DNA from: Pseudaeromonas paramecii
GTDB lineage: Bacteria > Pseudomonadota > Gammaproteobacteria > Enterobacterales > Aeromonadaceae
Direction: 5' to 3'
Assembly: GCF_039540575.1 (NCBI RefSeq)
Contig: NZ_BAABFC010000020.1
Coordinates: 1 to 64,000 of the forward strand
DNA: 64,000 nt
This document shows, piece after piece, positions 50,275 to 59,164 of this stretch; position 1 is the stretch's first letter; the number at the start of each line of letters is the position of its first letter. The notes under the pieces are model-generated. The model did no database searches. It was not told where the DNA came from and was given only the letters and a program-made list of their open reading frames with translations. A program made the position numbers and the translations under genes.

Positions 50275-51357
50275 TCAGCGACTGATGCGCAGCCCGGCTT
50301 CGTTGAACAGCAGGGCGTTCTTGGGTTCAAAGTGGATGGCCAGTTGCTGGTAGGCCTTGAAGTTGTTGTCACCGGGCAGCAGCATCTTGAAGCCGTCGAT
50401 GCCGTGGCACTGGCCGAACAGGTAGGTGCTGTTACCCAGGCGCTCCACCACTTCACAACTAAAATGCAGCCCCAGCCCTTCGCCTTCGGCCACCAGGTGT
50501 TCCGGGCGCAGACCCAGGGTGACGCTGTCGCCCACCTTGAGCTCGCTGGTTTCCATGGGCAGGTCCAGCTGCTTGCCGTCACCCAGCTGGATGCTCAGCT
50601 GGCCGGGTTGCCAGGCCAGCACCTTGGCGGCCATGAAGTTCATCTTGGGGGAGCCGATAAAGCCGGCCACGAACTGGTTTACCGGCTTGTAGTAGAGATC
50701 CATGGGGGAGCCGACCTGCTCTACCTTGCCGTAGTTCATCACCACGATTTTGTCCGCCAGGGTCATGGCTTCCACCTGATCGTGGGTCACGTAGATCATG
50801 GTGGTCTTCAGCTCCTGGTGCAGCTTGGCGATGTGCAGACGCATCTCGACCCGCAGCTCGGCATCCAGGTTGGAGAGGGGTTCGTCAAACAGGAACACCT
50901 GGGGATCCCGCACGATGGCGCGGCCGATGGCGACCCGTTGACGCTGGCCGCCGGAAAGCTGCTTGGGTTTGCGATCCAGCAGGTGGGAAAGCTGCAGGGT
51001 TTTGGCCACCATCTCCACCTTGTGCCGGATCTCCTCCTTGGGCATGCCATTGACCTTGAGGCCATAGCCCATGTTCTCGGCCACCGTCATGTGGGGGTAG
51101 AGGGCATAAGACTGGAACACCATGGCCACACCGCGGTGAGCCGGGGCCACGTCGTTCACGACAGTATCGCCGATGGAGATTTCCCCATCGGAGATCTCTT
51201 CCAGGCCGGCAATCAGACGCAGCATGGTGGATTTACCGCAGCCGGAGGGGCCGACGAACACGGTAAATTCGCCATCTTCAATGTCCAGATCGACGTTGTG
51301 CAGTGTCACTGTCTTGCCGAACCGCTTGATCACATTTTTCAGTCTGATGCTCGCCAT
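50275..51357 (-). CDS. ganK: MalK-type ABC ATPase for galacto-oligosaccharide import
   Basis: 360 aa. Walker A GPSGCGKST (residues 36-44), signature LSGGQRQRVAIGRA, Walker B VFLFDEPLSNLD, switch His in MIYVTHDQVEAM. The C-terminal TOBE/regulatory part (GDSVTLGLRPEHL) is typical of MalK/UgpC/MsmK proteins. It should energise the GanFG permease; Dickeya GanK is the functional counterpart. ATG 51357 follows AAGGAG; the frame is open to 51423. Divergent from ganE, with a GalR-like box and a good CRP site upstream. It could also serve other CUT1 sugar transporters. Confidence 0.88.
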   Translation of the reverse strand: MASIRLKNVIKRFGKTVTLHNVDLDIEDGEFTVFVGPSGCGKSTMLRLIAGLEEISDGEISIGDTVVNDVAPAHRGVAMVFQSYALYPHMTVAENMGYGLKVNGMPKEEIRHKVEMVAKTLQLSHLLDRKPKQLSGGQRQRVAIGRAIVRDPQVFLFDEPLSNLDAELRVEMRLHIAKLHQELKTTMIYVTHDQVEAMTLADKIVVMNYGKVEQVGSPMDLYYKPVNQFVAGFIGSPKMNFMAAKVLAWQPGQLSIQLGDGKQLDLPMETSELKVGDSVTLGLRPEHLVAEGEGLGLHFSCEVVERLGNSTYLFGQCHGIDGFKMLLPGDNNFKAYQQLAIHFEPKNALLFNEAGLRISR

Positions 51358-51504
51358 CTGGCTAACTCCTTGATGATAAATAAAATTCACATGCGAGACG
51401 CTCGTCGGGATCGGGATGGCCACCAGGGGAAGGCCCGTCGAGATCGTCAGTTACCCAGCGCCGGGATGGCGGCGAAAGGCCCGTTGGTCGTACCCGTTGA
51501 GGGC

Positions 51505-51510
51505 AATATA
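51505..51510 (-). promoter_or_regulatory. Candidate ganK promoter -10 (TATATT)
   Basis: TATATT on the minus strand places the start near 51498. The GalR-like box then covers the -35 region and the CRP site lies at about -60.5, a class I position. Confidence 0.5.
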
Positions 51511-51518
51511 ACAGCGCA

Positions 51519-51534
51519 GTGTAATCGCTTGCAC
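51519..51534. promoter_or_regulatory. GalR/GalS-like operator at the ganK promoter
   Basis: GTGTAATCGCTTGCAC, 13 of the 14 defined consensus positions, the best-matching box in the window. Confidence 0.78.
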
Positions 51535-51550
51535 AAAGTGCTGTAACTTT

Positions 51551-51566
51551 TGTGGATAAGATCACA
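51551..51566. promoter_or_regulatory. CRP-like site between ganK and ganE
   Basis: TGTGG, six bases, TCACA: nine of ten arm positions. Centred at 51558.5. It could serve ganK as a class I site and possibly ganE. Confidence 0.65.
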
Positions 51567-51623
51567 GCCTTGGCATCTTGTTCTGGCAGACAGGACGCGC
51601 AAAACGTAACGTTAGACCAAGCG

Positions 51624-51639
51624 GTGTAATCGTTATCCT
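51624..51639. promoter_or_regulatory. Weak GalR-like operator on the ganE side
   Basis: GTGTAATCGTTATCCT: a perfect left half with a degenerate right half. It is bracketed by CCAAG and CTTGG. Confidence 0.45.
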
Positions 51640-51913
51640 TGGCGTGAGTTTCCAGTGTATGGGGATGCCGGCCAGACAGGATAACGGGGTGACAAGGGTA
51701 AATACCAAGTTAAAACAGGTTGTTACCCATCAAGATTGGTCTTTTGAAGCCATCTGTCATCCCGAAGAGCCTTGAACGCTGTCGGCGATAAGCGCGGCAA
51801 TCCGGGTGAAACTTAAGCACCGCCATCTCGGTGTAACACAAACACAAATAACACATTGGCTATGTGGCTGTAATGGCTAAGACAACACGTAACTGGACAG
51901 GAATCGAGGAGCA

Positions 51914-53146
51914 ATGATGAAAATCAAGACGTTAACCGCCGCTGTCATGATGTCCCTGGGCTTGCTGAGCGTGGTGGGGCAAACCGCCCGTGCCGCCGAC
52001 GGTGAACTGCTGGTATGGGAAGATATCAAGAAGTCCAACGGCATCACCGACGCTGTGAAGGCCTTCGAAGCCAAGTACAACGTCAAGGTGAAGGTCATGG
52101 AAATGCCTTACACCCAGCAGATCGAGAAGCTGCGCCTGGACGGCCCGGCCGGCATAGGTCCGGACGTACTGGTGCTGCCCCATGACCAGGTGGGTACCGC
52201 CGTGGTGCAGGGCCTGATCTCCCCGCTGAAACTGACCCCGGAATACCTGGCCAGCTTCACCAAGCCGGCGGTGGATGCCCAGACCTATCAGGGTCAGGTG
52301 TACGGTATCCCCAAGGCGGTGGAAACCATAGTCATGGTCTACAACAAGGATCTGATGCCCAAGGCACCGGAAACCTTCGAAGAGCTCAAGGCTTTCTCCA
52401 AGACCCAGCGTGATGCCGGCAAGTACGGCCTGCTGGCCAAGTTCGACGAAATCTATTACGCCTTCGGCGTCGTCTCAGGCATGGGTGGCTATGTGTTCGG
52501 CCCCAACTCCGACGGCTCCTTGAACGTGGACGACATCGGCCTGGCCAACCAGGGGGCCAACGACGCCGTTTCCTACCTGAAGAGCTTCTATGCCGACGGT
52601 CTGTTCCCGGCCGGTATCGTGGGTGACACGGGTGCCAACGCCATCGACTCCCTGTTCACCGAGAAGAAGGCCGCCGCCGTCATCACGGGTCCCTGGTCCT
52701 TCCAGCCCTACAAGGATGCCGGTGTGAACTACGGCGTGGCACCGCTGCCTGTGCTGCCCAACGGCGAACACATGCGTTCCTTCCTGGGTGTGAAGGGCTA
52801 CAGCGTCTCCACCTACTCCAAGCAGAAGGAGCTGGCGCAACAGTTCATCGAGTTCATCAACCAGCCGGAATACGCCAAGGTTCGCTTCCAGGTCACCGGC
52901 GAAATCCCGCCGGTCAAGGCACTGGTGGATGATCCCTTGATCAAGGATGACGAGAAGTCCCGCGCCGTGGCTATCCAGGCCGGCTACGCCGTGCCCATGC
53001 CCAGCGTACCGGAAATGGGTGAAGTCTGGTCCCCGGCCAACAGCGCCCTGCAACTGGCAGTGACCGGCAAGCAAGACGTGAAGGCTGCCCTGGATGGCGC
53101 CGTTAAAAATATCAAGATGCAAATAGAAGCGATCCACGCCAACTAA
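51914..53146 (+). CDS. ganE: Periplasmic galacto-oligosaccharide-binding protein (MalE-like)
   Basis: 410 aa. Signal peptide MMKIKTLTAAVMMSLGLLSVVGQTARA, mature start DGELLVWEDIKKSNGITDAVKAFEAKY, the CUT1 maltose-binding pattern. Other motifs: GPDVLVLPHDQVG, YGIPKAVETIVMVYNKDLMPKAPETFEELKAF, AAAVITGPWSFQPYKDAGVNYGVAPLP. It captures oligomers for GanFGK. It is the first gene of ganE-ganF-ganG-GH53 and starts after GAGGAGCA. A strong hairpin follows the gene, which would keep binding protein in excess. Substrate is inferred from context. Confidence 0.9.
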   Translation: MMKIKTLTAAVMMSLGLLSVVGQTARAADGELLVWEDIKKSNGITDAVKAFEAKYNVKVKVMEMPYTQQIEKLRLDGPAGIGPDVLVLPHDQVGTAVVQGLISPLKLTPEYLASFTKPAVDAQTYQGQVYGIPKAVETIVMVYNKDLMPKAPETFEELKAFSKTQRDAGKYGLLAKFDEIYYAFGVVSGMGGYVFGPNSDGSLNVDDIGLANQGANDAVSYLKSFYADGLFPAGIVGDTGANAIDSLFTEKKAAAVITGPWSFQPYKDAGVNYGVAPLPVLPNGEHMRSFLGVKGYSVSTYSKQKELAQQFIEFINQPEYAKVRFQVTGEIPPVKALVDDPLIKDDEKSRAVAIQAGYAVPMPSVPEMGEVWSPANSALQLAVTGKQDVKAALDGAVKNIKMQIEAIHAN

Positions 53147-53165
53147 GTTGGGACTGTGAATCGGG

Positions 53166-53204
53166 GGTCTGGGCAGGGCGGTCTTGCCTGCCCAGACCAT
53201 TTTT
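53166..53204 (+). terminator. ganE-ganF intercistronic hairpin (partial terminator)
   Basis: 12-bp arms GGTCTGGGCAGG/CCTGCCCAGACC around a 9-base loop, then ATTTTT. It lies between the binding-protein gene and the permease genes, just before the ganF ribosome site, the position of the malE-malF hairpin in enteric bacteria. Confidence 0.8.
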
Positions 53205-53220
53205 GGAGAGGAGGTTAATT

Positions 53221-54525
53221 GTGGTAGTCGATTCCAGCGCACTCTCGCCCATCGGGGCCAGAACTCATCATGCCAAGGTGGCCGGCACGCTGTCGCTGAT
53301 CCCCGGCTTTGGCCAGTTTTACAATCGTCAGTATGCAAAGGGCGCGCTGTTTCTGATCTTCCTGGTCAGCTTCATGGGCGTGTTCAATGATTTCCTGCAC
53401 AACGGCTTCTGGGGCCTCATCACCCTGGGGGAAGAGTTGCCGCGGGACAATTCCGTGTTCCTGCTGGCCAAGGGCATCATCAGCGTCATAGTCGCGGTTT
53501 TCGGTGTCGGCATCTACCTGTGGAGCATTCGCGATGCCTACCTGTGCGGTCAGCGTCGGGACGAGGGGCTGCCCCTCAACAGCATTCGTCGTCAGTACCA
53601 GCTGCTGCTGAGCGATGGTTTCCCCTACCTGATGATCACCCCGGGCTTCATCCTGCTGGTGTTCGTGGTGGTGTTCCCCATCCTGTTCGGCTTCTCCATC
53701 GCCTTCACCAACTACAACCTCTACAACACACCGCCGGCCAAGCTGGTGGACTGGGTAGGGCTCAAGAATTTCATCAACATCTTCCGCCTGGATATCTGGC
53801 GGGCGACCTTCTTCGACGTGCTGCAATGGACCGTGATCTGGACCCTGATCGCCACCACGCTGCAGTGTACCGTCGGGGTGCTGCTGGCCATCCTGGTGAA
53901 CCAGAAGGATCTGCGCTTCAAGCCGCTGATCCGCACCATACTGATCCTGCCCTGGGCGGTGCCTGGCTTCGTCACCATTCTGGTGTTCGCCGGCATGTTC
54001 AACGAGACCTTCGGGGTGATCAACAACGGTATCCTGGCCGCCCTGGGCATCGACCCCAAGGCCTGGATGACGGATCCCTTCTGGACCAAGACCGCCCTGA
54101 TCCTGATGCAGACCTGGCTGGGTTTCCCCTTCGTGTTCGCCATGACCACAGGGGTGTTGCAGGCCATTCCGGACGATCTGTACGAGGCGGCCACCATAGA
54201 CGGCGCCAACACCTGGCAGAAGCTGACCACCATCACGCTGCCCCTGGTGCTCTACTCCATTGCGCCCATCATCATCACCCAGTACACGTTCAACTTTAAC
54301 AACTTCAACATCATCTACCTGTTCAACAACGGTGGGCCCGCCGTGGCCGGATCCAACGCCGGTGGCACCGACATCCTGGTCTCCTGGATCTACAAGCTGA
54401 CCATGTCGTCATCGCAATACGCCATCGCGGCCAGCATCACCATCTTGCTGTCTATCTTCGTGGTCGGTCTCGCCCTGTGGCAGTTCCGCTCCACCAACTC
54501 CTTCAAGCAAGATGACATGGCGTAA
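53221..54525 (+). CDS. ganF: MalF-type permease of the galactan oligosaccharide importer
   Basis: 434 aa from GTG 53221, six bases after AGGAGG; a TTG at 53203 is in frame but precedes that ribosome site. An N-terminal part with two or three membrane segments (VAGTLSLIPGFGQFYNRQYAKGALFLIFLVSFMGVF) precedes the six-segment core, and the large MalF periplasmic P2 domain is absent. The EAA loop is EAATIDGANTWQKLTTITLPL, contacting GanK. The downstream neighbour ganG starts 12 bases later. Confidence 0.9.
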   Translation: MVVDSSALSPIGARTHHAKVAGTLSLIPGFGQFYNRQYAKGALFLIFLVSFMGVFNDFLHNGFWGLITLGEELPRDNSVFLLAKGIISVIVAVFGVGIYLWSIRDAYLCGQRRDEGLPLNSIRRQYQLLLSDGFPYLMITPGFILLVFVVVFPILFGFSIAFTNYNLYNTPPAKLVDWVGLKNFINIFRLDIWRATFFDVLQWTVIWTLIATTLQCTVGVLLAILVNQKDLRFKPLIRTILILPWAVPGFVTILVFAGMFNETFGVINNGILAALGIDPKAWMTDPFWTKTALILMQTWLGFPFVFAMTTGVLQAIPDDLYEAATIDGANTWQKLTTITLPLVLYSIAPIIITQYTFNFNNFNIIYLFNNGGPAVAGSNAGGTDILVSWIYKLTMSSSQYAIAASITILLSIFVVGLALWQFRSTNSFKQDDMA

Positions 54526-54537
54526 GGAAGAGCAATC

Positions 54538-55389
54538 ATGAGCGTCAAGCACAGCGTTAAAAAGAGCAATTTCGTCCGCCTGAGCCTCTCCTATCTGCTG
54601 CTGGCGGCGGTAGCCATCATCATCATCTATCCGCTGATCTGGACCATTGGAGCCTCGTTGAACCCGGGCAGCAGCCTGCTCAACACCTCCATCATTCCGG
54701 ATAACTTCTCCTTCCTGCACTACGAGGAGCTGTTCGACGGCACCATCGACTACACCAGCTGGTACTGGAACTCCATGAAGATCAGCTTCCTGACCATGGC
54801 CCTGACCCTGGTGAGCGTCAGCTTCACCGCCTATGCCTTCTCCCGCTTCCGCTTCCGCGGGCGGCAGAATGGCCTGATGCTGTTCCTGTTGCTGCAGATG
54901 ATCCCGCAGTTCTCCGCCCTCATCGCCATCTTCGTGCTGGCCCAGATGCTGGGTCTGGTGAACAGCCACCTGGCGCTGGTGCTGGTGTACGTGGGCGGCA
55001 TGATCCCCATGAACACCTACCTGATGAAGGGCTACCTGGACGCCATCCCCAAGGATCTGGACGAGTCAGCTCGCATGGACGGTGCCGGCAACTTCCGCAT
55101 CTTCATCGAGATCATCATGCCGCTGTCCAAGCCCATCATCGCCGTGGTGGCCCTGTTCTCCTTCACCGGGCCCCTGGGGGACTTCATCCTGGCCAGTACC
55201 ATCTTGCGTACGCCGGACAAGTTCACCCTGCCCATCGGCCTGTACAACCTTGTGTCCCAGAAGATGGGCGCCAGCTACACCACCTACGCAGCCGGGGCCG
55301 TGCTCATCGCCGTGCCGGTGGCCATTCTTTACCTGTCGCTGCAGAAGTATTTCGTCTCCGGTCTGACCGCCGGTGGCACCAAGGGTTAA
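54538..55389 (+). CDS. ganG: MalG-type permease of the galactan oligosaccharide importer
   Basis: 283 aa with six membrane segments. Start MSVKHSVKKSNFVRLSLSYLLLAAVAIIIIYPLIWTIGASLNPG, EAA loop ESARMDGAGNFRIFIEIIMPLSKPIIAV, C-terminus LSLQKYFVSGLTAGGTKG ending exactly like MalG/GanQ-type proteins. It pairs with GanF as the channel. It is followed after 17 bases by the GH53 start, so importer and galactanase are co-expressed. Confidence 0.92.
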   Translation: MSVKHSVKKSNFVRLSLSYLLLAAVAIIIIYPLIWTIGASLNPGSSLLNTSIIPDNFSFLHYEELFDGTIDYTSWYWNSMKISFLTMALTLVSVSFTAYAFSRFRFRGRQNGLMLFLLLQMIPQFSALIAIFVLAQMLGLVNSHLALVLVYVGGMIPMNTYLMKGYLDAIPKDLDESARMDGAGNFRIFIEIIMPLSKPIIAVVALFSFTGPLGDFILASTILRTPDKFTLPIGLYNLVSQKMGASYTTYAAGAVLIAVPVAILYLSLQKYFVSGLTAGGTKG

Positions 55390-55406
55390 TTGCAGAGGAA
55401 ATGACG

Positions 55407-56618
55407 ATGAAACTGAAAAAGAGTCTGGTGTTTGCCGCCATGCTGCTGGCCGGTGGCATGAGTGTGATGGCCCCGGCCACCGCGGCCGAAACCGTGCAGA
55501 TCAAGCCGGTGGCCGGTGTGCCTGCCGACTTCATCAAGGGCGCTGACGTCTCCATGCTGAGCGAAGTGGAGCGCCTGGGGGGCAAGTTCTACAACGCCGA
55601 AGGCAAGCAGCAAGATGCGCTGCAGATCCTGAAGGACAACGGCTTCAACTACATCCGTCTGCGCCTGTGGGTGGATCCGAAGGATGCCGAAGGCCACGGC
55701 TACGGTGGTGGTAACAACGATCTGGCCAGCACCCTGGCCATGGCCAAGCGGGTCAAGGCCATGGGCTTCAAGCTGCTGCTGGATTACCACTACAGCGACT
55801 TCTGGACCGATCCGGGCCGGCAGAACAAGCCCAAGGCCTGGGCCAATATGAGCACCGACGAGCTGGTGAAGGCCATTCACGACTACACCAAGCAGACCTT
55901 CGCCGAGTTCAAGCAGGCCGGCGCCCTGCCGGACATGGTGCAGATCGGTAACGAGATCAACGGTGGCATGCTGTGGCCCAACGGCAAGAACTGGGGTGAC
56001 GGCGTGGGCGGGTTCGACGCCCTGGCCGCCATGCTGAAGGCCGGTGTGTCCGGGGTGCGGGAGAACCTGAGCGATCCCAGCCAGGTGAAGATCATGCTGC
56101 ACCTGGCCGAAGGCACCAAGAACGACACCTTCCAGTGGTGGTTTGACGAGATCTCCAAGCGGGATGTGCCGTTCGACGTGATCGGTTTGTCCTTCTACAC
56201 CTATTGGAACGGCCCGATCAACGCGCTGAAGTTCAACATGGACGACATCGCCAAGCGCTACAACAAGGATCTCATCGTGGTGGAAGCCGCTTATGGCTAC
56301 ACCTACGAGAACTGTGACAACGCCGAGAACAACTTCACCGAGAAGGAAGCCGAAGACGGTGGCTATCCGGGCACGGTGCAGGGCCAGGCCGACTTCCTGC
56401 ACGATCTGATGCAGAGCATCGTTCAGGTGCCGGATCAGCGCGGCAAGGGGATCTTCTACTGGGAGCCCACCTGGCTGCCGACCCCCGGTGCCACCTGGGC
56501 CACCAAGGCCGGCATGAAGTACAACGACGACGACTGGAAGGAAGGCAACGCCCGGGAGAACCAATCCCTGTTTGACTGCCAGGGCCATGTGCTGCCGTCC
56601 ATGAAGGTCTTCAACTAA
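55407..56618 (+). CDS. ganA: Periplasmic GH53 endo-beta-1,4-galactanase of the transporter operon
   Basis: 403 aa from ATG 55407, 7 bases after GAGGA; the ATG at 55401 is too close to it. Signal peptide MKLKKSLVFAAMLLAGGMSVMAPATA, then ETVQIKPVAGVPADFIKGADVSMLSEVERLGG. Subtype 3 features: YGGGNNDLASTLAMAKRVKAMG and the insertion NGKNWGDGVGGFDALAAML. Catalytic regions: MVQIGNEINGGMLWP (Glu183) and LIVVEAAYGYT (Glu293). It is directly downstream of ganG and corresponds to Dickeya GanA, which generates oligomers for import. Confidence 0.93.
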   Translation: MKLKKSLVFAAMLLAGGMSVMAPATAAETVQIKPVAGVPADFIKGADVSMLSEVERLGGKFYNAEGKQQDALQILKDNGFNYIRLRLWVDPKDAEGHGYGGGNNDLASTLAMAKRVKAMGFKLLLDYHYSDFWTDPGRQNKPKAWANMSTDELVKAIHDYTKQTFAEFKQAGALPDMVQIGNEINGGMLWPNGKNWGDGVGGFDALAAMLKAGVSGVRENLSDPSQVKIMLHLAEGTKNDTFQWWFDEISKRDVPFDVIGLSFYTYWNGPINALKFNMDDIAKRYNKDLIVVEAAYGYTYENCDNAENNFTEKEAEDGGYPGTVQGQADFLHDLMQSIVQVPDQRGKGIFYWEPTWLPTPGATWATKAGMKYNDDDWKEGNARENQSLFDCQGHVLPSMKVFN

Positions 56619-56629
56619 GTTTAACGCCG

Positions 56630-56682
56630 CGGCATCCTGCTTCCTCTTGCGTATCGGGGGGTGAGGGGATGCCGTTTTTTTT
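56630..56682 (+). terminator. Intrinsic terminator between ganA and ganB
   Basis: CGGCATCC/GGATGCCG arms, extended inward by CCTC/GAGG, followed by eight T. The GH42 gene starts 15 bases later with its own ribosome site, so ganB must be reached by read-through or an unseen internal promoter. Confidence 0.8.
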
Positions 56683-56696
56683 CTCACGGAGTCAAG

Positions 56697-58751
56697 ATGA
56701 AGAAGTTTCCTCCCTTAAGCGACAAGGCCCCGGTGCTGCTGCACGGTGCCGACTACAACCCGGATCAGTGGCTGGACTGTCCCGAGGTGCTGGACAAGGA
56801 CATCGAGATGATGAAGCAGACCCGCTGCAACATCATGTCGGTAGGCATCTTCAGCTGGGCCAGCCTGGAACCCGAGGAAGGCCGCTACGAGTTCGGCTGG
56901 ATGGACAGGGTGCTGGACCGTCTGCATGAGAATGGCATCTTCGTGTTCCTGGCCACCCCCAGCGGTGCGCGGCCGGCCTGGATGTCCAAGGCCCACGTCG
57001 AGGTGCTGCGCGTTAGCAAGGAGCGGGTGCGGGCCCTGCATGGCGGGCGCCATAACCACTGCCTGACCTCGCCCTATTATCGCCAGAAGGTGCAGCAGAT
57101 GAATGCCGCCCTGGCGGAGCGTTATGCCAAGCATCCGGCGGTCATCGGCTGGCACATCTCCAACGAGTACGGTGGTGAGTGTCACTGCGACCTGTGTCAG
57201 GCCCGTTTCCGCGACTGGCTCAAGGCGCGTTACGGCAGCCTGGAAGCCCTGAACCAAGCCTGGTGGGCCACCTTCTGGAGCCACGACTACACCAGCTGGG
57301 AGCAACTCGAATCGCCGTCGCCCATTGGCGAGGTCTCCATCCACGGCCTGAACCTGGACTGGAAGCGCTTCAACACCGCCCAGGTGAGCGACTTCTGTGC
57401 CCATGAGATCAAGCCCCTGAAGGCGGTGAACCCGGACCTGCCGGTGACCACCAACTTCATGGAGTACTTCTACGACTACGACTATTGGCAGCTGGCCAAG
57501 GAGATCGACTTCGTCTGCTGGGACAGCTATCCGCTGTGGCACAACAGCCAGGACGACACCGAACTGGCGGCCTACATCGCCATGTATCATGACCTGATGC
57601 GTACCTTGAAGGGCAAGCCCTTCTACCTGATGGAGTCCACCCCCAGCCTGACCAACTGGCAGCCCATCAGCAAGCTGAAGAAACCGGGCATGCACATACT
57701 GTCGTCGCTGCAGGCGGTGGCCCACGGCTCCGACTCGGTGCAGTATTTCCAGTGGCGCAAGAGCCGCGGCTCGGTGGAGAAGTTCCACGGCGCCGTGGTG
57801 GATCACGTGGGGCATATTGACACCCGGGTCGGCCGTGAGGTCCAGGCCCTGGGCGAAATGCTGGCCAAGCTGCCGGAGGTGGTGGGCACAGTCACCGAGG
57901 CCGAGGTGGCCATCATCTTCGACTGGGAGAGCCGCTGGGCCATGGACAACGCCCAGGGTCCGCGCAACGCCGGGCTCTACTACGAGAAGACGGTGAACGA
58001 GCATTACCGGGCCTTCTGGGAGCAGGGCATCGCCGCCGACATCATCAATGCCGACTGCGACCTGTCCGGCTACAAGCTGGTCATCGCCCCCATGCTCTAC
58101 ATGGTGCGTGACGGCTTCGCCCAGCGGGTGGACGCCTTCGTGCAGGCCGGCGGCAACTTCGTCGCCAGCTACTGGACCGGCATCGTCAACGAGACGGATC
58201 TGTGTCATCTGGGTGGCTTCCCCGGCCCGCTACGCCCCCTCCTCGGCATCTGGGCCGAAGAGATCGACGGCCTGTATGACGGCGAGACCAACAGCGTCAG
58301 CGGCCTGGCCGGCAACGCCCTGGGGCTCACTGGGCCCTATCAGGTGACCCACCTGTGCGAGCGCATTCAGCTGGAAGGTGCTCAGGCATTGGCCCGCTAT
58401 GACAGCGACTTCTACGCCGGCGAGCCGGCGGTGACCGTCAATGCTCACGGGGCGGGCAAGGCCTTCTACGTGGCCTCGCGCAACGATCTGCCGTTCCAGC
58501 GGGACTTCTTTGGCCGCATCGCCGCCGACCTGGGCTTGAAGCGCGCCATCGACTGTACCCTGCCGGCCGGCGTCACCGCCCAGCGGCGCACCGATGGGCA
58601 GCAGGAGTTCGTGTTCGTGCAGAACTACGGTCGCCAGGCGGCCTATGTGCAGCTGCCTGGGATGTACCAGGATGCCGTGAGCGGCGAGCGCCTCACCGGT
58701 CAGCTGGCGCTGCCCAGCTTTGCGGTACGGGTACTCAAGCGGGCCATCTGA
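56697..58751 (+). CDS. ganB: Cytoplasmic GH42 beta-galactosidase (exo-galactanase)
   Basis: 684 aa, no signal peptide. N-terminal GH42 barrel: LLHGADYNPDQW, FLATPSGARPAWM, acid/base Glu157 in WHISNEYGG, the zinc cluster Cys122/162/164/167 (ECHCDLCQARF), and nucleophile Glu313 in FYLMESTPSLTNWQ. A trimerisation domain (EAEVAIIFDWESRWAMD) and a small beta C-terminal domain follow. It releases galactose from imported beta-1,4-oligomers. Dickeya GanB is the counterpart. ATG 56697 has GGAG upstream; the open frame to 56661 lies inside the terminator. Confidence 0.94.
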   Translation: MKKFPPLSDKAPVLLHGADYNPDQWLDCPEVLDKDIEMMKQTRCNIMSVGIFSWASLEPEEGRYEFGWMDRVLDRLHENGIFVFLATPSGARPAWMSKAHVEVLRVSKERVRALHGGRHNHCLTSPYYRQKVQQMNAALAERYAKHPAVIGWHISNEYGGECHCDLCQARFRDWLKARYGSLEALNQAWWATFWSHDYTSWEQLESPSPIGEVSIHGLNLDWKRFNTAQVSDFCAHEIKPLKAVNPDLPVTTNFMEYFYDYDYWQLAKEIDFVCWDSYPLWHNSQDDTELAAYIAMYHDLMRTLKGKPFYLMESTPSLTNWQPISKLKKPGMHILSSLQAVAHGSDSVQYFQWRKSRGSVEKFHGAVVDHVGHIDTRVGREVQALGEMLAKLPEVVGTVTEAEVAIIFDWESRWAMDNAQGPRNAGLYYEKTVNEHYRAFWEQGIAADIINADCDLSGYKLVIAPMLYMVRDGFAQRVDAFVQAGGNFVASYWTGIVNETDLCHLGGFPGPLRPLLGIWAEEIDGLYDGETNSVSGLAGNALGLTGPYQVTHLCERIQLEGAQALARYDSDFYAGEPAVTVNAHGAGKAFYVASRNDLPFQRDFFGRIAADLGLKRAIDCTLPAGVTAQRRTDGQQEFVFVQNYGRQAAYVQLPGMYQDAVSGERLTGQLALPSFAVRVLKRAI

Positions 58752-58770
58752 ACCGTGTCGCACTAGGTTA

Positions 58771-58798
58771 CAAGGCCCGCTTTTGGCGGGCCTTTTTA
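58771..58798 (+). terminator. Intrinsic terminator after ganB
   Basis: AAGGCCCGC/GGCGGGCCTT-type stem with a TTTT loop and a T5 tail, about 20 bases after the GH42 stop and before the EIIB gene. Confidence 0.88.
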
Positions 58799-58829
58799 TC
58801 GGTCAAGGCGCCGAAACAAGGAGGACGCC

Positions 58830-59162
58830 ATGTTGGAACTGCTTAAGAGTAAGAAGCTGCAAGCCCTGGGTGAGACGGCAGGGGAGGAGCTTATCAAGGC
58901 GCCGGATCCGGCCATCCGCGCCCTGTGTGACGCCCTGGGCGGCAAGGAGAACATCTTCAGTCTGGATTCCTGCCTGACCCGCCTGCGGGTGCAGGTGCAT
59001 CACCTGGGACAGGTGAACCATGACAAGCTGCAGCAGCTGGGGGCCATTGGTGTGGTGATCGTGGGCAAGGAGGTGCAGGCTATCTTCGGCAAGCGCTCCG
59101 ACTCCCTGCGTCAGGATCTGGATCGCTGGTTCGGATTGGGTGAAGTCGATCACGAAAAATAG
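58830..59162 (+). CDS. Orphan glucose-family PTS EIIB domain protein
   Basis: 110 aa, soluble. It consists of little more than an EIIB domain of the glucose/N-acetylglucosamine family: IRALCDALGGKENIFSLDSCLTRLRVQVHHLGQVNHDKLQQLGAIGVVIVGKEVQAIFG. The phospho-acceptor cysteine (Cys48 in DSCLTRLR) is present. No EIIC or EIIA is nearby, and galactan is imported by an ABC system. It may complete an EIIC encoded elsewhere or act as a phosphorylation-dependent signal. ATG 58830 follows CAAGGAGGACGCC. GalR-like boxes follow it. Confidence 0.85.
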   Translation: MLELLKSKKLQALGETAGEELIKAPDPAIRALCDALGGKENIFSLDSCLTRLRVQVHHLGQVNHDKLQQLGAIGVVIVGKEVQAIFGKRSDSLRQDLDRWFGLGEVDHEK

Positions 59163-59164
59163 TC

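Larger units (their letters stand above)
51358..51913. other. Divergent ganK/ganE regulatory region
   Basis: 556 bases without a supported gene. The ganK side has TATATT (51505-51510), a GalR-like box (51519-51534) and a CRP site (51551-51566). The ganE side has a weaker GalR-like box (51624-51639). If ganE starts transcription near that box it has an untranslated leader of more than 200 bases, in which I see no riboswitch I can name. Confidence 0.6.

Noticed and set aside
53203..53220. TTG start for ganF giving a longer protein
   Set aside because: The strong AGGAGG lies after that TTG and correctly upstream of GTG 53221.
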